Below the pieces are notes generated by a model, which was given only the letters and a program-made list of their open reading frames with translations, had not been told where the DNA came from and did no database searches. From NCBI GenBank assembly GCA_036867785.1, contig CP145415.1, positions 496,001 to 560,000 of the forward strand: a stretch of 64,000 nt of DNA, given 5' to 3'. This stretch comes from Plasmodiophora brassicae. Taxonomy: Eukaryota; Endomyxa: Phytomyxea; Phytomyxea; Plasmodiophorida. Of the stretch, positions 19,860-30,310 are shown in pieces (position 1 is the stretch's first letter; the number at the start of each line of letters is the position of its first letter). The position numbers and the translations under genes were made by a program.

Positions 19860-21867
19860 CTACGGCGAGCAGCGACCGACGAATCTGGGGTACAATGACA
19901 CCTCGCGAATGTGATCCAGTTTGAGGATCCAGCACAGGAACCTGTTGACGACAACACGCTCAGGCGAACGTAGCCGTCACAAACGACGGTGTCTACCTTT
20001 CCAGTCCCAGACCGAAGCCACCGTGAGGGCACGTCCCAAACTTCCTCAGGTCGTTGTACCAACCGTAGGGAGTCGGGTCAAGGTTCTTTGCCGCATAAGC
20101 GTCTTTGAGCCTCTGCAAATCCCATTCACGCATGCTGCCTCCAACGATTTCACCAACACCCTGGCAAGGGTTAGGTCCAGTCAGTAAAGCGGCCGATGCG
20201 ATGATGGGCGCTATTAACCGACCGGCATCAGAAGATCGACACTCTCCGTCATGTTGTTGTCGAAATCGGCGCGCGACATGTAGAACGGTTTCTGATCGGC
20301 CGGGAACCCGTACAGGAGAATGGGCTGCCCTATTTCATCGTTCATGTGGCGCTCGGGAGCTTCGCTAATGCCGTCGCCAATCTTCCACGGCTGCTTCGTT
20401 TCCTCGTTCGGCACGTTGTGTTCGTTCAGCCACGCGATAGCCTCCGAGTACTTCATACGCAGGAACGGTCCCTTGGGTGGCTTGAAGTCAGGGTTGACAG
20501 AGTAGAGCAGTGGCCCTTTACCACACAGTCGTTAAACGTGGCCGATACTGCTGGCTCTCACGTGATTTACCGGCTTTGTCAACGACGATTTGCGACACTG
20601 TAACGACCATGTCCTCGACAAACTGGAGCAATTTCTCGAAAGTGTAAAACGCCATTTCCTGAAGCAAGTCAGCTGTGGACGCGGAAACTCCTTCATCCCC
20701 AACGATCGTACGCCTTCAACATGCGTGAACTCGGAGAGGTGACGTCTTGTCCGCGACTTTTCAGCACGATACGACGGCATGATACAGAACGCGTTGCCGA
20801 GCGATGGAATGACGGTCTCCAGGTACAGCTGCGACGACTGGGTCAGATATGCGTCCTCGCCGAAGTAGTTGACCGTAAACAGGTCCGCTCCGCCTTCGAC
20901 CTGGAAAACACGTCTTAGTTCAGCGCTAGACCTATCCGTCACGTTGCTTGCCTCAGTCTGGACAAGGGTCGGCGGCGTGACTTCCGAGAAGTCTCGAGAG
21001 TAAAAGAATTCGCGGAACGCCGCCGTCGTAATCGATCTGAGACGCAGAATAGACGAGAAGCGAACCGAGCGGATGTGGAGGAACCGCTGATCAAGAAGGA
21101 CATCAGGATGCGAGGACTCGTTGAACCTGTCGTAAACAATTACCCCTTCCAGCGAACCAATATATATCCTAACAACACGTACCGCTCCTCTAGTTCGGGA
21201 TCGGAAGGGCCAACGACGTTCCAGTAATCGGCCTTCAGCTCCACGCCATGAGGTGCACGCTCATCGCTGACGACGGTACCGAATATTTCCACAGCTGTCT
21301 CACGTAACAGCTGACGAGCCTGCCGCATTTTGGTTAGCACCATTAATGAAATACATGCACAATTGGAGTACCTCTGCAGTCTTGGCAAGTTTCCCTGTCA
21401 AAACGCACTGAAGAACAGGGGGGACGGCACCGCTGCCGTCACGCAAATCAAGGAACACCAGCGAACCCTATAGTCATTCTTAGGCACAATAGGCACGGCT
21501 GACAATAGCATATATGCTTCACCTGGTCACGAACGTACTGAACCCAGGCGAACACCTTGACGCGCTGGCCCGTATGCTTGTGAACATCCACAACGCGGAC
21601 TTCGGTAGCAGGGGGTAGGGACGTGTCGAGGACGAGAGCAGGAACCTCGTTCGCCTGCTTAGTCCCAGCCTGCGACCGAGGTAAACAAAAAATGTGGCCT
21701 GATGGCGAACATGGGCGAACCTGGGTGGGCGTGGCAGCGGCGGCGGCAGCCTTGGCAGCCTGCTTGGCTGCCTTCTGCTCCTGGATCTTCTTCATCTTCT
21801 CCATCTTCTTGCGCTGGCTCAGGCTCATCTCGGCGACGCCGTCGGCGACGTCCTTCGGGTCCGACAT
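19860..21867 (-). CDS. NARS1: cytosolic asparaginyl-tRNA synthetase
   Basis: Class IIb synthetase that charges tRNA-Asn. Ten exons (21867-21721, 21669-21523, 21467-21372, 21319-21183, 21126-20952, 20900-20712, 20658-20571, 20515-20223, 20160-19997, 19941-19860) join to 505 residues. A lysine/alanine-rich helical N-terminus as in eukaryotic enzymes is followed by the OB-fold ([24 protein letters not shown]), motif 1 ([20 protein letters not shown]), [10 protein letters not shown], motif 2 ([20 protein letters not shown]), [10 protein letters not shown] and motif 3 ([14 protein letters not shown]). One intron (20901-20951) begins GC rather than GT, yet its removal restores the motif 1 region exactly. 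Confidence 0.96.
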
Positions 21868-22086
21868 GACTTCGTGCAAATGCGCAGTCGGGAGCTGCCG
21901 CCTTCCACGGACTTGGACCTCGGACCCTGCTGCAGTCACAGCGGCGATATTTTTGAACTGCCCTACACGGGAGTGCGGGACAGTCGGGATCGACTGGCAG
22001 TCACGGACTGGCTCGGGCCGTCGAGCGGGCACTGCAGTTGCGCCCACTGGCCGCTGGTTCGTCGTTTCTATTCTGGGTCTCCTCAA

Positions 22087-22473
22087 TCACGTCCACATCG
22101 TATGCGCTGTGCGATACACGACGGTGCAAACAAGGCGCCCTTTGTATTCGTTACGAAACAGAATATGGTCCCAGGTTTTGCCGGAGATGAGCACCACGGC
22201 CGAAGTTCGACCATGCGATACTGGCGTGGACCGGTTGGCGTCCAAATTGCAGGTGACCTAATAAGCCACCCCGTAATATGGCGAATTGACTTTTCCTTGG
22301 CGGTAGACCAGGCTGTGGTCATCTCCCAGCGCGAACGCGTCCTGTAACGAGAAACTGCCCAGGGGCAGAGAGGACCCACCGGCATTGGTCTTATCCGCCA
22401 ACGTCGTCAGCTTTGCATGCTGTTGTGCGGCAGCAACGCCCACGATGGCTACCAGGGCTGACAACAGGGACAT
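22087..22473 (-). CDS. small secreted protein, unknown
   Basis: Two exons (22473-22291, 22257-22087) with a 33-nt intron give 117 residues. The N-terminus is a clear signal peptide (MSLLSALVAIVGVAAAQQ). The mature part is hydrophilic with two cysteines and the stretch SAVVLISGKTWDHILFRNEY. No family is recognised. The intron is inferred because it joins two frames in phase. Without it the protein would end at 22258 after 71 residues. Confidence 0.45.
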
Positions 22474-23327
22474 TGGGGGTTGATGCGTGTCATCGAACCG
22501 TCCCAATTCCTACGTTTGGGATTTGGAGAAGGCATCGATCGTGAACAATCTGTGATGGCAGCGGTGCTAGTATTGGTTCTCGAGCCTTCCTGGGCATTGA
22601 CCCTGATGTCGTAGATCACTCCGTGCGAATGAGCATCTCGTTCATTTATTGAACCTCACCACCCACGATATTAGCATCGCCATTCGCAACGGTGAGGACG
22701 AATCGATGACGCGGTACAAGTTGTGTCACGTTGAACCAGGCGGGATGCTTCCAGAGAAACAGCTGAACGGGATCAGGAAGAAGCGCGTTGAATTTATGAT
22801 TGCGCATCTGCACTGACTGCCCTTGGTTGCTGTCTCGAATTGGGGCGTATCAGACGTCCCGGTGTTGTACTGTCATACGATGTCTGTCGCGGTGAGTTCG
22901 CAGGGGACGTCTCCTGGTGGGTGGTGTCGCTGCGATGTACGCGCAGTGCCAGTTTCATCCTGGGAGTCGATTCTGATGTGACGATCAAGGTCGTCGGTGT
23001 GCGCTCGGATCCTCAGTAGTTTATGGCAGGATTCGCCACCGGTGCCGTGCGATGGCGGAGTCGTTCATGGGATATCAACGCGACCTGCTACGGGTTCTGC
23101 TTGTTCCTGTTGACCAGGGCTTTATGCTGCTGGATCCTATCCTGTAATTCATCGTTGCCCCGATTCCGGCCAGAAAGGGCCCCGGTTGGATTATTCGGGT
23201 CCGAAACGCACCGTGCCCCACACAACGACGGATTCTTTGGGCCCTCCTGTCCCATGCTGTATGAAGTACGGTAGGACTCTGATTTCTGACAGAAGGCTCA
23301 AGGCTCGCCGCAACATCCTTTGAGCCG
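22474..23327. other. intergenic region, low GC
   Basis: About 850 nt with GC and codon use unlike the coding regions. A 56-codon open stretch at 22649-22816 (+) looks faintly coding but has no start or family signal. No repeat or RNA gene is seen. It should hold the promoters of the two flanking divergent genes. Confidence 0.45.
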
Positions 23328-24146
23328 ATGCCTCGCTGTACTTGCCGGCTGCCGCCGGTAGTCGTCGTCGGCATGATCGTCTGCTTGTGCTGCGCATCAG
23401 GGGAGCCCGCGAGGAGCACCCGTGACCCGCCAGATGGTGGCAACGTAGTGAAGCAGCACCTGATACAATCTGTGATCGCCCAGGCCCTTGCCGACGTTGC
23501 TTATTCGACTGGAAATTGGTCAGAAACGGGCCGACCACTGAAGGAACGTTGTCGCAGGCGCGAACTGAATCGTGGCGACGTCGGCATTCTGGCGTACTGG
23601 TCGCCGGTCATCGCCGCAGATGCCTACGCACAATCCCAGTTCCATCTGGGCATCGCCGAGGCCATCCTGCAAGACATCCACAACGATTTCATGTACCCGT
23701 CACCGAACATCCGTACCGCTAAGAAGTTCATGCTCGCCGCTGGAACCAATATCCTGCTGAAACGCAAGCGCGCGCTAGCCGCCCCGTTCCTGTCGGCTGG
23801 GGCTGTGATGTACACAGCAAAGGCGGCCATCTTCGACCGCTTTAAACGGGAACCTACTCACGCGTTGCAGAAGGTCCCCCGGCGGTTCATGACTGACGCA
23901 GGGATTCTTGCAGCGGCTGCTGCTTCTGGTCTGGTCATTGTCAATACTGACTGGATTGTACGCAAGTTCGGTGAGAGGTATGTGGCTCCATTTCTATACG
24001 GGAGCAGGTGCATCGGAGGAGAAAGTCAAATGGGGCCGGGAGCCGGAAACGCGCCCAACGGCGCCCCACATGGGGCATCCGTTGCACCAGCGAGCGTGAG
24101 CACCATCGCCTTCTCTGCGTTCATAATCTATTGCGTTGCCGTCTGA
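23328..24146 (+). CDS. signal-peptide membrane or anchored protein, unknown
   Basis: Uninterrupted frame of 272 residues. A signal peptide (VVVVGMIVCLCCASGEPA) precedes a helical region with ADAYAQSQFHLGIAEAI, then a hydrophobic stretch (DAGILAAAAASGLVIVNTDW). A Gly/Pro/Ala-rich segment follows, then a hydrophobic C-terminus (STIAFSAFIIYCVAV) reminiscent of a GPI-anchor signal. No family is recognised. The flanking DNA is poorer in GC than this frame, which supports coding. Confidence 0.5.
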   Translation: MPRCTCRLPPVVVVGMIVCLCCASGEPARSTRDPPDGGNVVKQHLIQSVIAQALADVAYSTGNWSETGRPLKERCRRRELNRGDVGILAYWSPVIAADAYAQSQFHLGIAEAILQDIHNDFMYPSPNIRTAKKFMLAAGTNILLKRKRALAAPFLSAGAVMYTAKAAIFDRFKREPTHALQKVPRRFMTDAGILAAAAASGLVIVNTDWIVRKFGERYVAPFLYGSRCIGGESQMGPGAGNAPNGAPHGASVAPASVSTIAFSAFIIYCVAV

Positions 24147-24828
24147 TTCATGCTGACACTGTCAATAATTGTGTGGTCATTCCTCATGTCGTAACATAAA
24201 CAGCCATCGTTAACAGGCCGATGAACAGACATCGGGAGAGTAGGCCGATGTGGGGCAATTTCATGCGATATCATCGTCAAACATCCACAGCGACAAGAGG
24301 ACAGTTTAACGTCAGAGAATCGCGCGGGTATTCGGGTTCGGCTATATCTTACAACGGGCGCGCTTGACGTTCTGTCTTCGCGGTCGCCAGTATGGGTAAC
24401 TGCAATGCCTCGTCGTTGCTGGTTGTTGCCATTCTTATCGACCTGTACTGCGTGAGCAATATCAATCCTGGACGACTCGCTGATGGCGGCAGCGTGGCGG
24501 AGCGCCCCCGCGACCCGTTCTCTGATCACAGGGGCTGTCGTCCTGATTGGTTGTTTACCTTCGAAACGCACGTGCAATACATCGTATGACCTTGAGCAGG
24601 CGGCCCTAAATAGACCGCTCGTCAGGTCACGCCGCGTGACCTTCCTGGGCTGGCCGGGTGAGCGGGATCTGCGGAATGGCGATAGCAAATGACTGGCTGT
24701 CCTGTGGTTTGGTGGCGCCGGATCCACGGACCAACCCAGTCCGTGCCAGACTGCCGCAGAGGGCCCTCCCAGTCGCCAAGAGCTATTTCCGGTAGACGGG
24801 AGTGCGACTGGGGGCCCGCGTCGTGAAG
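24147..24828. other. intergenic region with one doubtful small ORF
   Basis: The only candidate is a 65-codon ORF at 24392-24589 (+). It starts MGNCNASSLLVVAILIDLYC and could be a signal peptide followed by about 45 unrelated residues. It has no family similarity and may be chance or the 5' part of an unrecognised gene. The rest holds nothing I can name. Confidence 0.3.
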
Positions 24829-25969
24829 ATGTCGGCTTGGATCGTCGTTGCCATCGTCGTGCTTCACGTCACCGTGCTGGGCGCGCCTGCTGCACACCGA
24901 GATCAGAACAGCACCAGTGTGCCTCGATGTGTTGCACAGTGTGACGACGACAACTCGCATGCTGCCATTCTGGGTGATATTCTCGACGAAGTATCGTACT
25001 GTGATGGCGGGTTCTCCACCGGTCCTCTTCGGCCACATGTTGACTGGGTCAGCGCGAAGTGCATTCGTTGGCGCCGTAACGACGACGGCAAACGTGTTCT
25101 TGTCGGTCAAGGGTCATTTGGCAAAGTCTACCTGGCTCGATTCGGTGCTGACGATGTCGCCGTTAAGAAGTTCAAGGAGCAGCATTCGTGTCGCCACGAA
25201 CTAGAAGCCAGTATCGCGTGTAAAGATATCCCAGGCATCATTCCTTTCCTGGGAATCACACCGTTAGACGACCGCCAATACGGTCTCGTCACACTATTGG
25301 CGAAACACGGCACGCTGCGCCACATCATTCATTCATCAGATGTCTCGTCGGAATGCCTACTTCAGCTGATGATCGACGTTTGCAGTGGCGTCGCGGCTCT
25401 GCATTCGCTGGGAATCGTACACGGCGACCTTACCCCAACCAATATCTTCGTCAGGGATTCTTTGTCAGGGCCGAAGGCCCTAATCGGCGATCTGGGAACC
25501 GCCGTTTGCCTTAAACGCCATCAGCCTATTCCGGACCGCTGCTTCTTCCAAACCGTAATCGAGCAGAATGTTGTCGACGCCGCCTATTCCGCTACTGATT
25601 TCTGTGCCTCGGCAGTGTACCGTGAATTATGCAGCACCAGAGCAGCTGGCGGCGGGAGCGAAGCACCCTTACGGGATCGGAAGTGTGTGCTGGGGAGCGC
25701 CAGCGGATATCTGGTCCCTTGCCGTCATCCTTATCGAGACCCTCACTCGCAAGATGTGGTTGCCGTTCCATCGTGATCACGACCCGCGCCGGTACTATAG
25801 GCACATCGTCCGCGATGGCAAACGCCCCGTCCCGCCTGCCCATGCAATGTCGGCCCCCTTACAGCACACTGTTGCTCGGTGCTTAGACATTGACCCGCTA
25901 TCCCGGCCCACGGCCGCCTGCCTTCAGGCAACTCTACAATTCGAGCTCAAATACCGAGCCGCCACGTAA
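24829..25969 (+). CDS. protein kinase with N-terminal signal peptide (TKL-like, non-RD)
   Basis: Two exons (24829-25554, 25616-25969) give 359 residues. A clear signal peptide (SAWIVVAIVVLHVTVLGAPA) is followed by about 60 residues with several cysteines and then a kinase domain: VGQGSFGKVYLARF, VAVKKF, LVTLLAKHGTL, VHGDLTPTNIFV (the HRD arginine replaced by glycine), IGDLG in place of DFG, and NYAAPEQL with DIWSLAVILIETLT. There is no obvious transmembrane helix between signal peptide and kinase, so the domain would sit in the secretory lumen or outside the cell if the signal works. Catalytic K, D and D are present. Confidence 0.8.
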
Positions 25970-26482
25970 TGAAATACAAGGCACGAGTTCAGCGTTATCC
26001 ATTGCATATGCGTGCTAAACGCACTGCATTCGTTTGCTGCCCCACTGGGCTATGCGGAAAGTTTATGGTACGTCTCCAACCGAACGCAGTTGCCTCATGC
26101 GTAGGGGTGCTGCTCGAACTCGTCGAACGAATAGTGACACCAGACGAGACGGGCGGTAATGAGGCGATCCGCCACGAAGTCGCCTAGCGATTGGAGCGGC
26201 TCCGTCTTCGTAGGCTAACGGGACGTCCACGACGTGTCGAGCCCAGTGGCCCGATCCCCCGACCGTCCGTGTCAGCGAGCGGCGTGCCGCTGGCCCAATG
26301 GCGCTCCTCGTTGCAGTCCGCAGGTGGACTGCACCGCCACGTTGGCGCAGAGCTGCAGCAGGTGGCTGCAGCTCCGGCGTTTGTCTGCACACTGCAGTCA
26401 ATGTGCGCGTGGGAGTGTGCCCCAGGTGCCCCAGTGCCGACCTGACTGCACGATGCAGTGCCGTGACTGCGCCATTCGGCAA
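25970..26482. other. intergenic region
   Basis: About 500 nt between the kinase stop and the queuosine-salvage-like gene. Long antisense and sense frames are present because of GC bias but carry no recognisable motif. Nothing else is seen. Confidence 0.45.
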
Positions 26483-27509
26483 ATGACGCTGTTCGACGAG
26501 GTCGTGCGGGACGCGGCGGCTGCGGCTGCGCGGTCGGCGGTCGTGACCGTCGACGAGGAGCGGGTGCGCCACCTGGCGAAGTCGCTGCACGCGCCGGGCC
26601 CGTCGCCGATCGGGCAGCGTCTGCCGCTGCGGTTCGCGTCGGCCGACGACGAGATGACGTTCATGGCGCTGGTCAGCCTGCTGTCATTCGGCGCGTCGTT
26701 CCGGGATCGGTATCGGGAATGCCTGGGCCAGGATATGTCCCCAAAGGAGGTCGCTCAGCGTGGCGTCATTGGTATGGAGACGACCCGGGCCAACCAGCAT
26801 CTCCTAGTAATGCGCGTCGTGTCTAGGTCTGTTCCTTGCCGGAAAGCTGGACTGTGATGGATTGCAGAATCTGGCACTGACGGATATTGAGACCGCGTTC
26901 GGCCTTCCCCTGTCCAGGGAAGAGCGCCTGCCGAACCTGCCTGCGTACATATCCGTCGATTCCGCGGTCAAGCCGCTGGCCCGCGATATTCTCTCGTCTC
27001 TGCATGAGACCGCTCGCGTGCTGCGGTGCCGTGATGTGCCGTCGCTGGGCGCGTTCATCCACAGAGAGGTCCTGGCGCTTGCCCGCAAATCGTCGACGGG
27101 GACCTGCGCCGCTGCCGACGTCGTCACGCTGCTGGCGTCAACGTTCCCGGGGTTCAACGACGTCGGATTCTACAGCAACGCCGTCGGTCTGGTCGCCGAC
27201 CTGTTCTGGCGGTTCCACGACGACGTGGCCGAGTTCCGGTTCCCTGACATCGACGCGGCCGTTCCTCGCGTCGACTACGACATTGTCGACGTCCTATTCG
27301 ATAACGGCGTCCTCAGTGTGCGCGAGCAGCCGTCCGCAGAGCACCTCCGATCGGCGTCCATGCTCGCCTGCCTACGTCTTCGCGAGGCGGTGGCGCCCAA
27401 CTGGCCGCATCCGGCTACGAACCTCGACCTCGACCGGGCCCTTCGTGACCTCCAACGCGACGCCCGGGCCGAACGCCCGTATTCGGTTGCGCAGTCGCTC
27501 TTCTATTGA
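26483..27509 (+). CDS. queuosine-salvage-like protein (DUF2419/Qng1-related)
   Basis: Two exons (26483-26771, 26827-27509) give 323 residues. The order of motifs follows the eukaryotic queuosine nucleosidase family: DEMTFMALVSLLSFGASFR, RGVIGGLFLAG (spliced), FGLPLSREERLP, LLASTFPGFNDVGFY, VADLFWRF and VDYDIVDVLFDNGVL. The family releases queuine from queuosine 5'-phosphate for reuse in tRNA. The segment that usually reads FYKRAQ is FYSNAV here and is shorter, so this copy is divergent and activity is uncertain. An ATG at 26453 would add ten residues including a CxxC pair. Confidence 0.6.
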
Positions 27510-27693
27510 CCTTCAGTAAACCGTTACGGGATCGGTCGCCGCCCGACTGGTTCAGTGTCCTGCTGCCGGACACTGCGCGACTGCAGCGACGCGCCGCAGT
27601 GGGGCCAGTGACGCTGCGCACGCGACAACGGCTGCGTAGCGACTGGGTCCGCGCGGTGACGGTGCGGTGTGGCACCTGTCGATTCCATTTGTC

Positions 27694-28563
27694 ATGATGA
27701 TGGTGATGATGTGGCGGCTCGCGGTGGTCGTTGTTGTTCTTGCCGTGTCCGCGAACGCGATCGGGTTCCTGCGAGGGTTACGGGGCGCACAGCGCCTCGG
27801 GCCGACGCTCCCACGTTATCCTGTGCGCCTATACCAACCGCGACGCTATGCGACCGCAGTGGACCCGCTCCTGCTCTCGACCTGTGCGCACGTCGTTGGC
27901 GGCCGGGACAGGATCCAGGTGCTGCTGGATAGGGAACGGCATCAGGTCTTCAGTCGTGACCCCCTGGGACGGACCCAGCTGGTCGTCGCGGCTGTCAACA
28001 ACCTCGCTGACGTTGTCAGCGTTCTGCTCGAGAAAGGCGCCGACCCCAACGAACCATGTTCGCTGACTGGTCTCACGCCGCTCATGCACGCTGCTGTACG
28101 AGGCCACCGCGATATCGCCTGGGTGCTCGTCCGCCATGGCGTCGCCGTCGACGACGCCAGGTCCGGAACAGGGTACACGGCGCTCATGTTCGCTGCTGAA
28201 CGCGACCACCCCGGCATTGCGTCCCTGTTGCTCGCGAACGGCGCCGATGCGAACGCGCGCAGTACGAACAAACGGTCGGCGTTGCACCTGGCTGTGTCTA
28301 ACGGCAGCGATAACGTCGTGCGTCTCCTCGTCAACGCCGCGGACGTTGACCTGGACGCAAAGGACGACGATGGGCGAACGGCACTGCACATTGCCGTCCT
28401 GAAGGATGCCGTCGGCACCGCATTACGTCTCGTTGCATACGGCGCCGATCCAACGCTGACGGACGACCATGGCAAGACGGCCGCCGACCTCGCAGCGGAC
28501 CCGTCGGCGTACGCCGCCATGTTCGCCGGCGTGCTCGCCTCGATCCACAACAGACACGAGTAA
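27694..28563 (+). CDS. ankyrin-repeat protein with signal peptide
   Basis: Single exon of 289 residues. The N-terminal MMMVMMWRLAVVVVVLAVSA is signal-peptide-like, although a longer GTG-initiated frame exists. From about residue 75 come five ankyrin repeats with typical turns: GRTQLVVAAVNN, GLTPLMHAAVRGH, GYTALMFAAERDH, KRSALHLAVSNGS and GRTALHIAVLKD. These mediate protein binding. No catalytic domain is seen. If exported, it would be an unusual lumenal or secreted ankyrin protein. Confidence 0.8.
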   Translation: MMMVMMWRLAVVVVVLAVSANAIGFLRGLRGAQRLGPTLPRYPVRLYQPRRYATAVDPLLLSTCAHVVGGRDRIQVLLDRERHQVFSRDPLGRTQLVVAAVNNLADVVSVLLEKGADPNEPCSLTGLTPLMHAAVRGHRDIAWVLVRHGVAVDDARSGTGYTALMFAAERDHPGIASLLLANGADANARSTNKRSALHLAVSNGSDNVVRLLVNAADVDLDAKDDDGRTALHIAVLKDAVGTALRLVAYGADPTLTDDHGKTAADLAADPSAYAAMFAGVLASIHNRHE

Positions 28564-28585
28564 ACTGGCGCATGGCGCGCACGCT

Positions 28586-29741
28586 TCATAAGGAGAATTC
28601 GGTGTCGGTTTCCTCGAACAGCCACTTGTTGATCGAATCGTCCTGCACGCTCTGGTTCCTTTCCAGGCGCGTCTTCATCTGCTCGTCCCGCTTCGACAGT
28701 TCAGCGCGCAACGACGCGATCAGCTTGTCCTTCTCGGTGTCGCCATACCTGCGGGGGCGCCGTTATTGCAACCAGGTCTGGACGACCCCGCGGGAGCGTC
28801 CCGCTTACAGAAGCTGGTACTCCAGGTTGCGGATCTTCTCCTCGGCGCCGCCCAGCGCAGCGCTCGCCGCCTGGCGCTGTTTGAGATCGGCGATCTCCTT
28901 CTGCAGCGCCATGCACTCCCGCTTGAGCTTGCGGTTCTCGAGGCGCAACCGGTCCATCGGCGCCAGGTCCTGCTGCAGCAGCGAGATCTTCTCGTTCAGG
29001 AACTCGAATTCTGTCGGGCGGCGATTAGCGGGATCCGGTCCGATGCGACGAATGGGCCGGCGGTGTCACCTTTGACGGATTGCTCGACGATGAACTCCAT
29101 CTTCTCGTACTTCTCGGTCAGCTGGTTGATGACGGTCTGCTGGGCGGCGGCTTCCTCTGGCGTCGAGTGCCGCTCGACCGACTTCTGAATGTTCGTGATC
29201 GTGTCGGACAGCAGCCGCGACAGGTTCCTGTCATGCTGAGCACCCACGTGTAAGACTGCAATAGTAGGCAGAGGTAAACCTCACTGACATGCGAAGACGC
29301 TGAGTCCTTGGCGTTGTCGACCTTCAACGTGTTGTTCGGCGAATCGTCATCGAGGTTCGTAAAGGGATTGAACGAACCGTCAGGTTTGGAGTCCATCGCG
29401 GCCGCCGGTTCGCCACTGGAACGTTCCTGTACCGGTTTAGGTTCGTCCGCTGGTTTTGGTGGAGCGGCTTGATCCACAGGGCCCTTCATCGTTGCCTGCT
29501 GTACGCCACGTCGGGCCCTGCTGACACCCAACGGGACAGCTGGTTTCGCTTGGCGGTTCCAGATGACGACAATGACAGCGGCGAGCACGACAGCGATCAC
29601 GACAGAGAAGATGGAGCCGTTGGCGCGGCGATCGGCGAAGCGCCTCAGAGCGTCCAGGACGTTGTCCGGCTGCAGGGCGCTTCGTAGCCAGATGCGCAGG
29701 GCGACAATGTGGGTCCAGGAATCAGCGAACTCGAACACCAT
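28586..29741 (-). CDS. single-pass membrane protein with long coiled coil
   Basis: Four exons (29741-29280, 29235-29070, 29010-28809, 28748-28586) join in one frame to 330 residues. There is one strong helix (SVVIAVVLAAVIVVIW) near residue 50 and a Pro-rich linker with an NPF motif (SFNPFTN). The remainder is almost pure alpha-helical coiled coil (ISLLQQDLAPMDRLRLENRK and similar). No family is recognised. The layout suits a membrane tether. Open sequence upstream suggests that additional 5' exons may exist; 29741 is simply the first in-frame ATG. Confidence 0.6.
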
Positions 29742-30310
29742 GATTCGAGGTCGATCAATCTGGAGTGGCCCCCTCCTCCTCCCCACCACTGCTTCAACGT
29801 CACTGGGACAATCACTGTCAGTCGTCGTCCGGGAGCGGCCACCTTCACGTGCCGGACCTCTGGACGGTCCCCGACGACACCCGGCTGACTGCCGTCCTCG
29901 AGTTCTTGCAACGTTGGCGTCCGATTTGGCAGGCCTGCGGAACACGAGCCTGAACCTCGGCGATCCGATGAGGGTTTCGTGGGACCACTCGTGGTTACTG
30001 GTAACACGTGTCGGTGAAAGCTGAGGCCAGTCAGCTGGCGGCGATGGACGAGGCCCAGGCAGGGACAGTACCTGCCTACATACCTAATCGGGAGAGACGG
30101 AAGTCAAGCGGGACACGATGCAGGTCGTCGTCCATGTTGCAGGTCCCACAGAGCGGCGCTGGGCCCAATGCAGAGGCAGGCGGCGGCCTCTGTGACTTGA
30201 CTCCAGAATCGCGTGTGTGACCCAGAGACGACAATCGAGACAAGTACTACCCAACGGGCGCCAGGCAGTTCCGCGTTGCATTGACGACATGCTGGACGAC
30301 GCCGGTGGCA
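29742..30310. other. unresolved region upstream of two divergent genes
   Basis: No complete gene is visible. A GC-rich frame at 30265-30414 (+), LPQIHALLRTLEELG and flanks, looks coding. It continues from an equally plausible frame just upstream only if one base is removed near 30276. It may be a broken exon or an unrecognised one. Minus-strand frames at 29750-29950 may be 5' exons of the coiled-coil gene. Confidence 0.35.

Noticed and set aside
22649-22816. 56-codon open stretch (+) with coding-like composition
   Set aside because: No ATG in frame, no acceptor with a matching upstream exon and no family similarity; left as intergenic.
29645-30007. Minus-strand 120-codon frame upstream of the coiled-coil gene as its own gene
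   Set aside because: It has no ATG in a good position. It may be a 5' exon (a GT-AG join to 29765 is possible), but the evidence is not enough to annotate it.
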